Assembly: GCA_021613335.1 (NCBI GenBank)
Contig: JAJTWR010000398.1
Span: forward strand, 16,001-80,000
Source: Whitmania pigra
Taxonomy: Eukaryota > Annelida > Clitellata > Hirudinida > Haemopidae
Direction of reading: 5' to 3'
DNA: 64,000 bases
In this document: positions 34,301 to 43,858 of the stretch, piece after piece
How the letters are laid out: every line of letters begins with the position of its first letter
Numbering within the stretch: position 1 is the stretch's first letter
The notes under the pieces: model-generated
Told to the model about the DNA's origin: nothing
Database searches by the model: none
What the model saw: the letters and a program-made list of their open reading frames with translations, nothing else
Translations under genes and position numbers: made by a program

Positions 34301-37300
34301 TCAGGGCAACATTAACCCCAAAAGGGCAGTTTGCTTGAGGAAGGAGCTGAAGGTTTTTGATGCCACAACTCCCCTCTTCTCACGTCGTTCACATCTTTTT
34401 TTGAACTCAGTCTCAGCTTGCTGTTTGGTGAGGTCGTGATTTATAAAACTATTTTTGATTGCCTGGTCTTGATTGGATTACATCATCCACCTCGATAGTT
34501 GAAGCAAGAGTGACACAGATTTTCGATGCAGAATTTCCTGGGTGCAAGCGACGAGTCTTCATAATTGTTGGTTTGGTGGTTAAATATTTGTTACAGAAGT
34601 CTGCCACCAGTTCTTTGACAGTAAGTTGTGGGTTTTTTGGTGGACCAGAGATAATGACAATCTTTTCCTTTTTCTTTCTTTCTTCTCTTTCTTCCTCGAG
34701 TCTCCAGAACGCCTCCGATACTGATTCGACTGGCACTGCACTGGCTCGAAGGGATGTGGACTCACACTTGCCATTCCGCTCACCGACCTTTGTTTCAAGG
34801 CCCTCGAGTCTCGACGTACACTTATCCATAACGTTGCCCAAGGATTCAACTATTACTTTAATTATGTCTTTCATAAGCCGTACTAAAAGATTATAGTGCG
34901 GAATTGATGATTTTATTTGTTGTGTCCGCCATCTTATCAAGTATCCTTTCAAACATCTCGTTGTTTTTCTCCAACATTTTTTGCATCATCATTTCTGAAT
35001 TTGCAGTCATTTTCTGGAGAGTATCATTCAACGAATCATTGTTTTTCTCCAGTACTCCCAGCGGAATCATTTCAAGATTCTCGGAAGTGATTGATTTAGA
35101 CATAGCGGGCATTTAATAGAAAGCGCACAGAAACCAATGACAAACACGCCAACAGACCAGGAAAACAAATTACCGATATATATAATTACCGATATATATA
35201 ACTTTGATTTAACCACGTATTAGGTAGTAATTTATTGATATAAAGTAATCGCAGTGACTTGATTTTGACATCTTTCACAGTAATTGAAACCCTCCAAGCC
35301 AGCCCAAACATATATTCTAATGCATAATTGATTTGGTATTTTGATTTACATTTTAGTACGAGGAAAGATTAAATAAGTGTAAATTGCGAGGAAATATTAA
35401 ATAGATGTAAATTAACGACTCTGGAAAAGAGAAGAAATAGAGGGGACCTCATCGATACATTCAAAATTTTATCAGGAAGGGAAGGCCTTTTGCCTGAACA
35501 GTTTTTCGAAGCCACAAAAATGCTTCTACTAGAGGGCACGATTGTAAATTATATAGGAAGGCTTCGGGAAACTTGAAAAACAATTATTTCAGTTCAAGGG
35601 TGGTTTCCTTATGGAATAAACTAGATAAATTCAAAATTTAATTAAGTGAATTTGGTTATTAGGACTAAAAAGAGTGGTTATTACACAAATCCAGGTCTTC
35701 TTAACCACTATAAATAATTGTTATGTTATGTTATGTTAAAGGAGAACCACAATATCGCTCGATGTTGTTTACTATAGCGTTCTATGTTTTGTGATGCTTT
35801 CTTTTTAGAATTTTCAAGAACAAGATGAGATCCCTGTGGGGTCTAATGGAGCCAAATGCCCTTTTAATGTCATGGACACCCCTGCCATGAAATTGTTATC
35901 AGGAAACGCAGAGGATTGGATAAAGGAATACTTGGAGTATTCTGGAAAAATGGAATACCCAATACTCTTGGTGCACATGGGTTCTGCTATACCGATCGGA
36001 ATGGTTATTTAAATTGAAATTGATATTAATTTCGAAGGTGAAAATTCATTAAATTAAGATAATATTTATTTAAAGGCAGGAAATAATTTAGGAAATTTTC
36101 TTGTCATTTGGCTACATTCAGATCACAGAGGATAGACAATTCAAAATGGTCGATTTCCTATCCGGTATGGGGAAGATGCTTTGTGGATTGTCGGAGGAAT
36201 TGATCAAGGAATCAGTGAGTGATGGATTCCAAGAATAAGCTTCAAATGTTACCCTTATAATAAGAGACAAGATATGTACATCATTTATGCAGCGCCATAT
36301 TTATTGACCATATATGCGCTGTTCCCAAGGGCACTTACGGTGATGCAAGCTAGGTATTGAACACGGCACATTACTACTGTTGCCATCATAACAAAGGGAG
36401 GGCAAACATTTTCTACGGAGGGTCACATTGAAAACTCTATTGTTATCGGGGATCCACATACATTAAATCATATTTTCTGCACAATTTACAATGTATGAAA
36501 ATATGAATCAATGACAATAACCATGTAATTTTCATTTTATTTTACATTCACATTACATTACATATGACATTACATTTTAAAATTATAGTTTCTAATTTGA
36601 TAATAAGATCTCACTATTCTTAATTATTTCCACAAAATTTTATTGTTACTTATCACAATAAATATGAAAAAGAAAGAACTTAATTTACAATCTGACCTTA
36701 GAGTATAATTATAATTAATGAGAAGTATGTAACCGTTCACAATTTTGGATAATGTTCTTGAACTGAGGAACCAGTTTGCTGGTCATTATTCGCATGACTG
36801 CATTCAAATTGCAATAGTCATCAACTACCTGTTGTTAGACTTGTTTATTTTTAAGAAAATGTTTGCTCACAGATGTATGTGAACCAAAACAATGACCAAA
36901 GTTTTTTAAGTGTAAAAATGCTGCTGCTGGCAAATATTCTTAAAACTCTAGCAGAATAATTGACTTGAACTTCTCCTTGTGGTCATATTCTGCTTTTAGG
37001 TCAAGCAGCTCCAACTTTTTTCTCTGGGCTGAATCAGCTTCTTAACTAAAAACGGCGAACTGAAGATATTGAAGGGTGATGCCAATACTTTGAAGTCTTA
37101 CAGTCTTTCAAATTCTACCACCTTGGCATCAAACTGGACCTTGTACTTTAAAAACCTTTTACAATGTGAACAAAATCCACTTTGATTGGGCGGAAATGCA
37201 GTTTCGAACAGGGATAACATATCATAACATAGTAATTATTTATAGTGATTAAGAAAACCTGGATCTGTGTTATAACCACTCTTTTTAGTCCTAATAACAA

Positions 37301-38785
37301 AATTTACTTAAATCTTAAATTTATCAACTGTGTCCGCATGTACGGTTTCCTTATTTTATCCCATAAGGAAACCACCCTTTGACTGAAATAATTATTTTTT
37401 AAGTTTCCCGAAGCCTTTAATTATATCTAATTTACAATCGTGCCCTCTAGTAGAAGCACCTTTCGTGGCTTCGAAAAACTGTTCAGGCAAAAGGCTTTCC
37501 CTTCCAGATAAAATTTTGAATGTCTCGATAAGGTGATGATGTTAACGAATAATGACTAATCGATTCTGGAGTCATAAAAACCAATTTAATATCCTAAGAT
37601 TCGAACCAAATACTCCTAATGAAATAAAGCGAAAATTCTAATCGGACAAAACTAACATCGAACTAAGATATTGACTGAACAATTCGTCCGCATAATACAC
37701 TTATGACGGACATTGTTCGCCCAGCCCTGCATTACACCTCAATGCAATCCATTGGATTTACTGCTAAGACAATAAAAAATAAATAATGAAGCAAATAATA
37801 ATACCATTAACTTTGACAATTTTTTAACTTAATTTAAACGTGATATTTTGAAGAACTTCGACAAATTCATGCAAATGGTCGAACGTGGAAATTTGGACAA
37901 TGTGGACTTGTCAACCGATGATGTGCGTAACGAAGAACACGTTGAGAACGATTGGTACAAACCCATGCCGACCCACGTGACTCTTTTCGAATTGGGAAAA
38001 CTGAGTTCTAATAACATCAAAGGAAAAGGTTGATGGCAACTTTTTAACGCGATGCAGGATGTAAATTTTGAAATAAATTCGATTAAAATGAATTTTGCAT
38101 CGACATAATCTAGCACGATGATTGATGCCTATAAATATTTCTTCTAAAATGATTTATTTTGCCTATTTATTTAAAGTCCGGAAATTATACCAGGCAAATA
38201 CAACAAAGACGATCTGGCAATCGGCTTACTTGCAGCGATGCTGAAGATGATGGCTAAAGTGATTTTCCTTGACGCCAAACTCAACAACGTTAAAACCATC
38301 CTGTTCAGTGGGTCACTGCCGAAATACAAAGTTGTCAGACACCATCTGCTAAGGAATCTTCTCTTAGAATCGGTCATCAACAATTTGAAAGGGGTGAGTT
38401 GTTTTCCTTGGAAGAATTCCATTGGTATTTAGTTTAATGTCCGAAACTTAGCCTGATTTTTAAGACGTGGTTAACAACTAAAAATTTATTTTCTTATTTA
38501 CAACTCCTGCGTGAGCAATTTTAGTTAGTGTTTTTATTGTGAAATTTAAGTATTACTCAGTTTGGTGGTATTTTTATAATTATCGTCTATTACTTAATTA
38601 TTTTAATAAATAAATACATCGTCATCATGCAGCAGTAATAACAATTTTTTAATAATTATTTGAAGAACGACTTGATAAAGATGTTCGTCCTGAATAATCC
38701 TGGATTTATCTGCGCCCTGGGAGTTTGGTGGAAAAACTTGGAGAAGGAAGAGAAGAAAGTGGCTGTCGTTGATGCCAAGAAATAA
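31368..38785 (+). CDS. PanK-fold protein, copy D, 9 exons, 439 aa
   Basis: Exons: 31368-31482, 31618-31682, 32005-32183, 32319-32496, 35809-36003, 36122-36214, 37854-38028, 38194-38393, 38666-38785. Open throughout: starts MSQTTKQQNDSLIGNNDEE, loop VVDAGGSVTK, exon 3 WWITGITTQHF, exon 6 DFLSGMGKMLCGLSEELIKE, ends KKVAVVDAKK. Intron 4 has grown to 3.3 kb by LINE and hAT pieces. The exon 5 donor is GTTATT where the other copies have GTCAGT, which should reduce splicing efficiency. The protein can be assembled, but efficient processing is less sure than for A or F. Confidence 0.8.
32630..33343 (-). mobile_element. CR1-like LINE, 3' coding end and UTR, in intron 4 of D
   Basis: The minus strand encodes the end of a LINE ORF2: ARLLHLAFSSGDRTILAKAF with YVRPLLEYCFPVWNP and GIESVQR. 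Further on comes FFFFRIVAVWNLLPHEVV, then FSRFKSLL. These are the conserved C-terminal motifs of CR1/L2-type LINEs. Frames are broken between them. The 3' UTR follows toward 32630. Confidence 0.75.
33344..33472 (-). mobile_element. hAT family 2 terminus in intron 4 of D
   Basis: On the minus strand it starts CAGTGTTGTAAAAATTACC at 33472 and continues as in the full element at 19507 for about 130 bp. It then joins LINE sequence near 33343. Only one end is present. Confidence 0.7.
33473..33774. other. Unassigned stretch bracketed by minisatellite pieces
   Basis: At 33473-33512 three units of the CAAAACAGCCC minisatellite occur. At 33735-33775 the reverse form appears (GGGGCTGTTTTGTCACCGGG then CTGTTATGACGG). 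The minisatellite pieces thus face each other around about 220 bp of AT-rich sequence without a gene. Confidence 0.5.
33775..33950 (+). mobile_element. LINE reverse transcriptase core fragment (FADD motif)
   Basis: The plus strand reads IKLFADDAKLYACSDS, then a stop, then AIDKLIDWSDTWQLKLASEK. FADD is the catalytic YxDD-box form of non-LTR retrotransposons and W..WQL is the conserved segment after it. It is about 175 bp only. Confidence 0.75.
33951..34170 (+). mobile_element. hAT family 2 terminus, second copy in intron 4 of D
   Basis: Starts CAGTGTTGTAAAAATTACC and follows the first 220 bp of the element at 19507 almost base for base. It then breaks into LINE sequence at AAAAGGAATGGTGAGAC. 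Confidence 0.75.
34171..35125 (-). mobile_element. LINE 5' part: ORF1 and start of the endonuclease, in intron 4 of D
   Basis: The minus strand first encodes an ORF1-like protein (35112 to about 34449). It has a Met/Asn/Lys-rich coiled-coil start, a RLEEEREERKKKEKIVIISG segment and a VKELVADFCNKYL region typical of LINE ORF1 proteins. After a break it encodes NVALINARSILNKIDETVLF and then ELDIVCVAETWL. This is the N-terminus of the apurinic-type endonuclease of CR1/L2 LINEs, with NARS and ETWL motifs. It ends at the hAT terminus. Confidence 0.75.
35126..35384. other. Unassigned intron 4 sequence in D
   Basis: AT-rich, with a short direct repeat of ATTACCGATATATATAA near 35170-35205. No gene or recognisable element. 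Confidence 0.3.
35385..35745 (+). mobile_element. CR1-like LINE 3' end with (TTATG)n tail, in intron 4 of D
   Basis: The plus strand reads LEKRRNRGDLIDTFKILSGR, then a frameshifted TRGHDCKLYRKASGNLKNNY with FSSRVVSLWNKLDKF. This is the C-terminus of a CR1-type ORF2. The fragment ends in TTATGTTATGTTATGTTA, a short tandem tail as expected for the 3' end of a LINE insertion. A second copy of the same end is at 37222-37535. Confidence 0.75.
36275..37221 (-). pseudogene. SINE piece and hAT (GTF2IRD2-like) remnant in intron 6 of D
   Basis: This has the same order as in A but without Tc1: antisense SINE fragment near 36290-36390, then the minus-strand hAT fossil (about 36700-37190). Readable parts are ELLDLKAEYDHKEKFKSIIL, EYLPAAAFLHLKNFGHCF, HTSVSKHFL and VPQFKNIIQNCERLHTSH. 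The order ELLDL...EKF...LLEF...FG.TSVSKHF matches the hAT C-terminal domain. Stops break it. Confidence 0.6.
37222..37535 (-). mobile_element. CR1-like LINE 3' end, antisense, in intron 6 of D
   Basis: The minus strand carries the same LINE terminus as 35385-35745. It starts near GACATTCAAAATTTTATCTG and ends in ATGTTATGATATGTTA. It includes the region for TRGHDCKL and RVVSLWDK. It lies between the hAT fossil and exon 7. Confidence 0.7.
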
Positions 38786-41250
38786 AACATAGATGTCAAC
38801 TTCAAGGATCATTATATTGAGATAATTTTATGATCGACAATCCTAAATTACAACAATGGAAGATTCTTTAGCAAAGTCTTCATAAACGATTCTTAATGTA
38901 GAAACAGACAATTGAAACCACGTTCGATTTTTCAAAGTACCTGTTTTTTTGATTTTTTAAATACCGCGTTTTCACGAAATTAACACGCAGACGAATTTAA
39001 CAGCGGACGATTACAACATGCACCAATAGACGCAGTTTTTTCTTTTGGCTAAAGAAATTTAACATTTAAATTAAAATTATATATATTAAAATCTTAAATT
39101 GAAGCAGTTTTTATTATATAAAACAATCAAAAATAAAAGTTGTCAAAAAATCTTCCGTTAGCTGGGCAGCCGGTGCTTGGTAGATACAGTGATATATAGA
39201 TAGAAGTGTTGAAATATCGACGTCGTATAGAAAGTGGCTCATAAACATAACTCGTACACTGCTGTCCATAAGCTTCAAATCGTTTATTGGGCAAAAGACA
39301 TAGGTAACAGAGCTATGACTGCTCATAAAGAGGAGTCAGTTAAGAAGACTTAAGCGGATGTCACATTGCAATCATCCCGGATGGTTTATCATTCAAACTG
39401 CAACTACAAATTGTTGAGAAATTGGCAGATCTGAGAGGAAGGAATAGATACAGAATGGCACACACACTCACACACCATCTGGACGAGACAGGAAGGCCGT
39501 GTATTCCGAGGTATGCATATTGCAAGAGCCGAAAATGAATATGAAGACTGTTCGACTTTTGACGGATTTGAAGGCTTAGCTGATGATGAGGAATAATTAT
39601 TATTGGTCTTGTGATTGATTTTTTGAATGTGCATTATGTCTGTTAATAAATTGTTTAAAACCTTCAAAGATTAACGATTCATGAGCTCGCTGCAATTGAT
39701 CAAAATTTGTAACGAGTCGCTTTGGTATTGCGTTCTCTCTCAAATTCTTTCTCGAAACTATTTTTATTTTAAGATTTGCATCAACTTCCTACTTTGAAAT
39801 GCAGACTGTTCATGCAAAATAATTTGTAAGACAAAAGTGAAGCAATACTTCAAAGGACGGTAACGAACTCGTTAACCAATTCCATGCTGCAAAGGTTTCC
39901 ACTTAACGAGTCTCTGTTATGGAAATCACATATTATAAATGTACGAATCTTAAGAGATATTTTAAAACATTTTGAGATCAATTCTTGGAGTAGGTTATGA
40001 AGTTAAGCAGATGTACCATGCTGTGAGACACAGCTTTACTGGAAGGTATAGAATTGTTGAGGTCCAAACAGTACATCAATTATAACATGAAATTTCAAGT
40101 TAAAGTCTCTCTTTCAAGAACCATAAATAGACCATTGATCTGAACATGAATTGTAGCTCATGTACAATAAGCTTTATAATTTCATTGCAAGAAACAAGGA
40201 TTTTTAAATAAATTGAGATCAATTTTTAAAAAAGATACTGAAGTTACGCAGATGTAGCATGTTCTGGGACACAGCTTCACTGTGAAGGTATGAAACTGTT
40301 GAGGTCCAAACAATGAATCAACTATAACATGAAAGTATGGCCAAAAGCTTCATATAATTTTTGCCATCCAATGGGTTTCATGATATGCTCTTATGTAAAA
40401 AATGAAAAAAAAACAAGTGACTCATCACCAGCAAAATCCAGAGCAGTGGTGGTAATTTAATACAGTTACCAATTTGAATCTTCATAATGAGCTCCAAGAG
40501 AATGGACTAAGTCTTTCATTTTGTTTTCTAATAAAGACTCCAAAAGACTGATAACTGACACTATTATCAAAATTGTATTTATTTTGTTCCATGCTTTTGA
40601 AAAGTGTTCAAAGAGTTTTTATAATAGGACCATTAAGATATTGAAGACATTTGCTATAATAAGTCCATGTAAAATGTTAAATAGCACCAACCAAATCTCT
40701 ATCTGAAACCAGTGCTGAAAAAACAGTCACATAAAGTGAAAACTCTAACATTAAATATAATTATGAGTAACAAATAGCTGATAATTATGACAAAAATAAA
40801 TTAGTACAACACCCCACAAGTTTCTTACAGTTGCCATCAATTAATTTCAGCTAAATTCAAGTTGACGACCCAAATTCGAGAGCCGTACAATGCAATGATT
40901 AACATGACTGCTTTGCCGCATGCTTCTGTAATCATATAACGGAAGTTCTTTATGCAATGCATTAACGCCCAACCAATTATAAGCTATTTAAAATTAAAAA
41001 TATATTCTAAAGCTTTCAAAAAAAAATACAATCAAAAGTCTGTGCTATCATTTAAGTTTTTTATTTTTGCCGGCCGGGAATCGAATTCATGTAAATTTAA
41101 TCCAGAATAATGCTCATAAGATTATAGCACGCAGATAGGGGTGCCCGGTACATAAAATCGAACATAACGCGCATGTAATATGGGTGAAAATACGATAAAT
41201 ACTTTAAACAAGTAAAGGTAAATACTTTTTCTAAAATCTAATTATGCAAA
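38786..41250. other. Long non-unit intergenic region after gene D
   Basis: From about 38990 the sequence leaves the shared 3' flank and returns to it near 41250. Within it, two similar segments near 40000-40070 and 40240-40310 share GAAGTTAAGCAGATGT/GAAGTTACGCAGATGT and TGGGACACAGCTTCACTG-like phrases, indicating an internal duplication. Apart from a possible transposase piece at 39240-39600 I see no gene. Confidence 0.4.
39225..39600 (+). pseudogene. Possible pogo/CENPB-type transposase relic
   Basis: The plus strand reads SYTAVHKLQIVYWAKDIGNR followed by AMTAHKEESVKK, which resembles the N-terminal helix-turn-helix of pogo/Brinker-type transposases (SY....KL..V.YA...GNRA). Later frames end ENEYEDCSTFDGFEGLADDE plus E and a stop, an acidic tail. 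Stops and frame changes occur between. The match is short and from memory. Confidence 0.3.
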
Positions 41251-41367
41251 TACCGAAACAATATATTATCCATAATTCGGAAATTATTCATTGGAATATT
41301 TCTGCTGCTTCGATATCGAATAAATCGTAAAAATCCATAATTATGATATTTTGATAATTATTTAAAG

Positions 41368-41517
41368 AACGACTCTATAAAGACTTTCGTCCTGGAAAAT
41401 CCTGTATTCATCTGCGCTTTGGGAGTTTTGTGGAAAACCCAGAGAAGGAAAAGAGAAAGGAAATGGCTGACGATGTCAGGAAATAAAATAAATAGAAATG
41501 ACAGACATCAATTATGA
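41368..41517 (+). pseudogene. Duplicate last exon (exon 9-like) downstream of gene D
   Basis: Behind an AG at 41366-41367 (TTTAAAG) the frame reads NDSIKTFVLENPVFICALGV, then LWKTQRRKRK, and stays open for 49 codons. It parallels NDLIKMFVLNNPGFICALGV of exon 9 but has a basic tail and Gly-to-Val in the PGF turn. It lies 2.6 kb after exon 9, beyond the non-unit insert. It could serve as an alternative last exon; no transcript evidence is available. Confidence 0.5.
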
Positions 41518-41552
41518 TAAATTGACAACTGACAATCATAAATGACTACAAC

Positions 41553-41594
41553 CATGGACTTTTATATATATATACATGTATATTTAGGAGTCCA
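41553..41594. mobile_element. Miniature palindromic element, copy 1
   Basis: CATGGACTTTTATATATATA then TACATGTATATTTAGGAGTC and CA. This is almost only the two inverted ends of the larger element at 56421-57781, joined head to head. The arms can fold into a long AT-rich hairpin. Confidence 0.65.
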
Positions 41595-41643
41595 GTCTGA
41601 CATGTTGTTGCAAATAGAGATTTCGAAGGCCATTCAGTTGTAG

Positions 41644-41686
41644 CATGGACTCCTATATATATATACATGTATATTTAAGAGTCATG
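41644..41686. mobile_element. Miniature palindromic element, copy 2
   Basis: CATGGACTCCTATATATATA then TACATGTATATTTAAGAGTC and ATG, in the same orientation as copy 1. The 49 bp between the copies are inverted relative to the same flank in the other units. Confidence 0.65.
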
Positions 41687-41959
41687 TCAGACTGAGTTCA
41701 TAATAACAACAACCCCATCAATGAACAGTGTTGAACTTTGAACCTACCAAATTTGATACTTATTATTATCTCGGAACAAGAATTATGCAAGTGCAGCTAA
41801 CTGTAATGACGGTCATGAAACGCCTTGGACGTCAGATGTGCAAGCTTCAGTAGTTTGCAATTGAAGGGTTAAGCGGAACCAACAGCTTGTATGTAGGTAA
41901 ATTAGCTTAGATAACGATGTCAACAATAACGAAAATGTTTTCACGAAAGGTCGAAATGG

Positions 41960-42185
41960 AAGTTTATTTATTTATTTATTTATTTGATTATAGTCCTTTG
42001 CATAACTGATATGATTTGGACTTTAATTAGTGTTAGTAATTTAAAAAATGAAAAGAATTAGAATTATGAAATGCGTTAATTAATTATAGTAAAGTTGTAA
42101 AGGACTTAGAGTAAGCCGCTTCTGTTTTTGCAAATCCACCGATAAAGGATGTCCACACTTGCTGGATTGCTAAGCATGGACTGCG
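41960..42185 (+). repeat. Dispersed repeat, family 'GTCCGTTGCATAACTAAGAT', fuller copy
   Basis: Starts with a TTTA array, then GATTATAGTCCTTTGCATAA, GGACTTTAATTAGTGTTAGT, and ends CACACTTGCTGGATTGCTAA plus GCATGGACTGCG. It interrupts the unit flank exactly between GAAATGGAAGT (41958) and GAAATGGAAATCTTAGTCTG (42188). The 10-bp GAAATGGAAR repeat at both sides could be a target duplication. Class undetermined. Confidence 0.5.
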
Positions 42186-42814
42186 CGAAATGGAAATCTT
42201 AGTCTGGTTAGTTTAAAACAACTGTGTTAAAAAAGCACCAGTGTGTTTAATGGTAAAAATACTGACACATTTATAAGAAAACTAAATTCATCAAACTTTA
42301 AAAATCTTCGTTTAAAAATATTAATATATGAAATGATTAACAATGATGTCGCTGCGAAATATATTCTACAATGATATTAATTAACAAATAATAACAAGAT
42401 GATAATAGTAATAATAATAATAATAATAACATGGTTAATAATGATCAAATTCAAAAATTATTATCAGCTTTTGAAATAGTGTCATGTTTTAAAACATTTA
42501 AATTTAAATAAACAGGGAAAATAACAAAAACAGTATGAAAATAATTAATTATATCCATATGAGAAATAAATAGTAATTATTATCTGTCATAACAACATAT
42601 ATAGAAATAGATATAGATAAATACAATTAAAGTAAATTACTCTCCAAAGAGATGTGAGTAGAGATGGGTAATAGAGAGGGTCTCGGATATGAAATCCCAA
42701 GCAACATGTATGAATGATGGTACAGTCAAATCTCCCTACTATGCCACTCTCGCTATTAAACCACTTTTGCTCGGTCCCGACAAAATTCAATACAAAATAA
42801 ATATATTATGCCAC

Positions 42815-42975
42815 CTATTTTGACGGGTCTATTTTTTCTAGAGCTATTTTGTCGCCGGGCTATTTTGACGGGGCTGTTTTGACGGGATTTTTTTGTCCTG
42901 GGCTATTTTGACACGGGGCTATTTTGACGGGGCTGTTTTGTCGAGGCTATTTCGTCGCCGGGCTGTTATGACTGG
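42815..42975 (-). repeat. Imperfect minisatellite, reverse orientation, upstream of gene E
   Basis: Units like GGGGCTATTTTGACG and GGGGCTGTTTTGTCG repeat about ten times. They end in CGCCGGGCTGTTATGACTGG, the reverse complement of the family in intron 6 of C (23925-24152). It joins unit E's upstream flank abruptly. Confidence 0.8.
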
Positions 42976-43127
42976 ACACCGCAAGAGGCATAATTTGGAG
43001 AGCGTCATATTCCATTGAAAATATAATTATCACTAATGTGAGCGTAATTATTACGAAGCAATCGCCATCATAATCGCTAGCAGAAAAGTAATCGATTCAG
43101 CTGAGCCTGCGAACCGTTAAATAAGCC
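42976..43127 (+). promoter_or_regulatory. Extra, duplicated promoter-like segment upstream of gene E
   Basis: This repeats the segment that normally precedes the start codon: AGAGGCATAATTTGGAGAGC, CACTAATGTGAGCGTAATTA, TAATCGCTAGCAGAAAAGTA, ATCGATTCAGCTGAGCCTGC, GAACCGTTAAATAA. About 530 bp later the segment occurs again in its usual place. Gene E thus has two tandem promoter-like blocks. Confidence 0.5.
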
Positions 43128-43606
43128 ATTAACATTAACTTTGACATCTGGCGACGGCAGGCAGATGTCTAAGTCCAGATGATCAACAATTCGTTGTAAA
43201 GAGGGTTAGCAAAGCGGTAAAATGCCCAGTAATGTTTTCAGTTGCCAGCGACAGTTAACAGTGCAAGCTTAAAGTTCAAACATTTGTTTTTTAAATCACG
43301 ACAATATATACTTATTTATTTATTATAATTAGTAGTTTATTTAACTTAAATTGTATGTCGTAAATATAAGTTTTTTAACACAGAACAAATTAATCAATGA
43401 TGAAATAGAATACTGATGAACCAAAAAAAAGCCAATGTTTCCTTCCATCCTTAAAATTTGTAGCGGATATTCTCCACGCGAGGTATAATTTGGAGAGCAT
43501 CATATATCATTAAAAATATAATTATCATATATCATATAGATTATATATAAATATAATTACATAATTAATGTGAGCTTAATTATTACTAAACCAACGTCAT
43601 CATAAT
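43128..43606 (+). other. 5' flank of gene E
   Basis: This is the shared flank starting inside the AACTTTGACATCTGGCGACG phrase. The first part (GCATTCTGCTTTTCGG region) is missing. A short expansion of ATCATATA/TTATATATAA sequence sits at about 43520-43560. Confidence 0.5.
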
Positions 43607-43656
43607 CGCTAGCAGAAACATAATCGATTCAGCTGAGCTTGCGAATTGTTATATAG
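43607..43656 (+). promoter_or_regulatory. Conserved promoter-like block of gene E (proximal)
   Basis: CGCTAGCAGAAACATAATCG, ATTCAGCTGAGCTTGCGAAT, TGTTATATAG, 203 bp before the ATG. The TATA-like part is TTATATAG here instead of TTAAATAG. Confidence 0.5.
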
Positions 43657-43858
43657 ACCCAACATTGAATTCACAACCTTGGTACTGCAAAGTTTTACGC
43701 ACTAACCAGTTAAGAATATTTCAGGTCTCATTTAATTTTGCTTAATTTTGTATAAATCTATTAAATAATTTGTTTCTTGAATTTGGTCATGTAATAACAA
43801 AACCTAGTATTAATAACTTCATTTTGATTCTGATATCACATTCGTTATTCAGGCAAAA

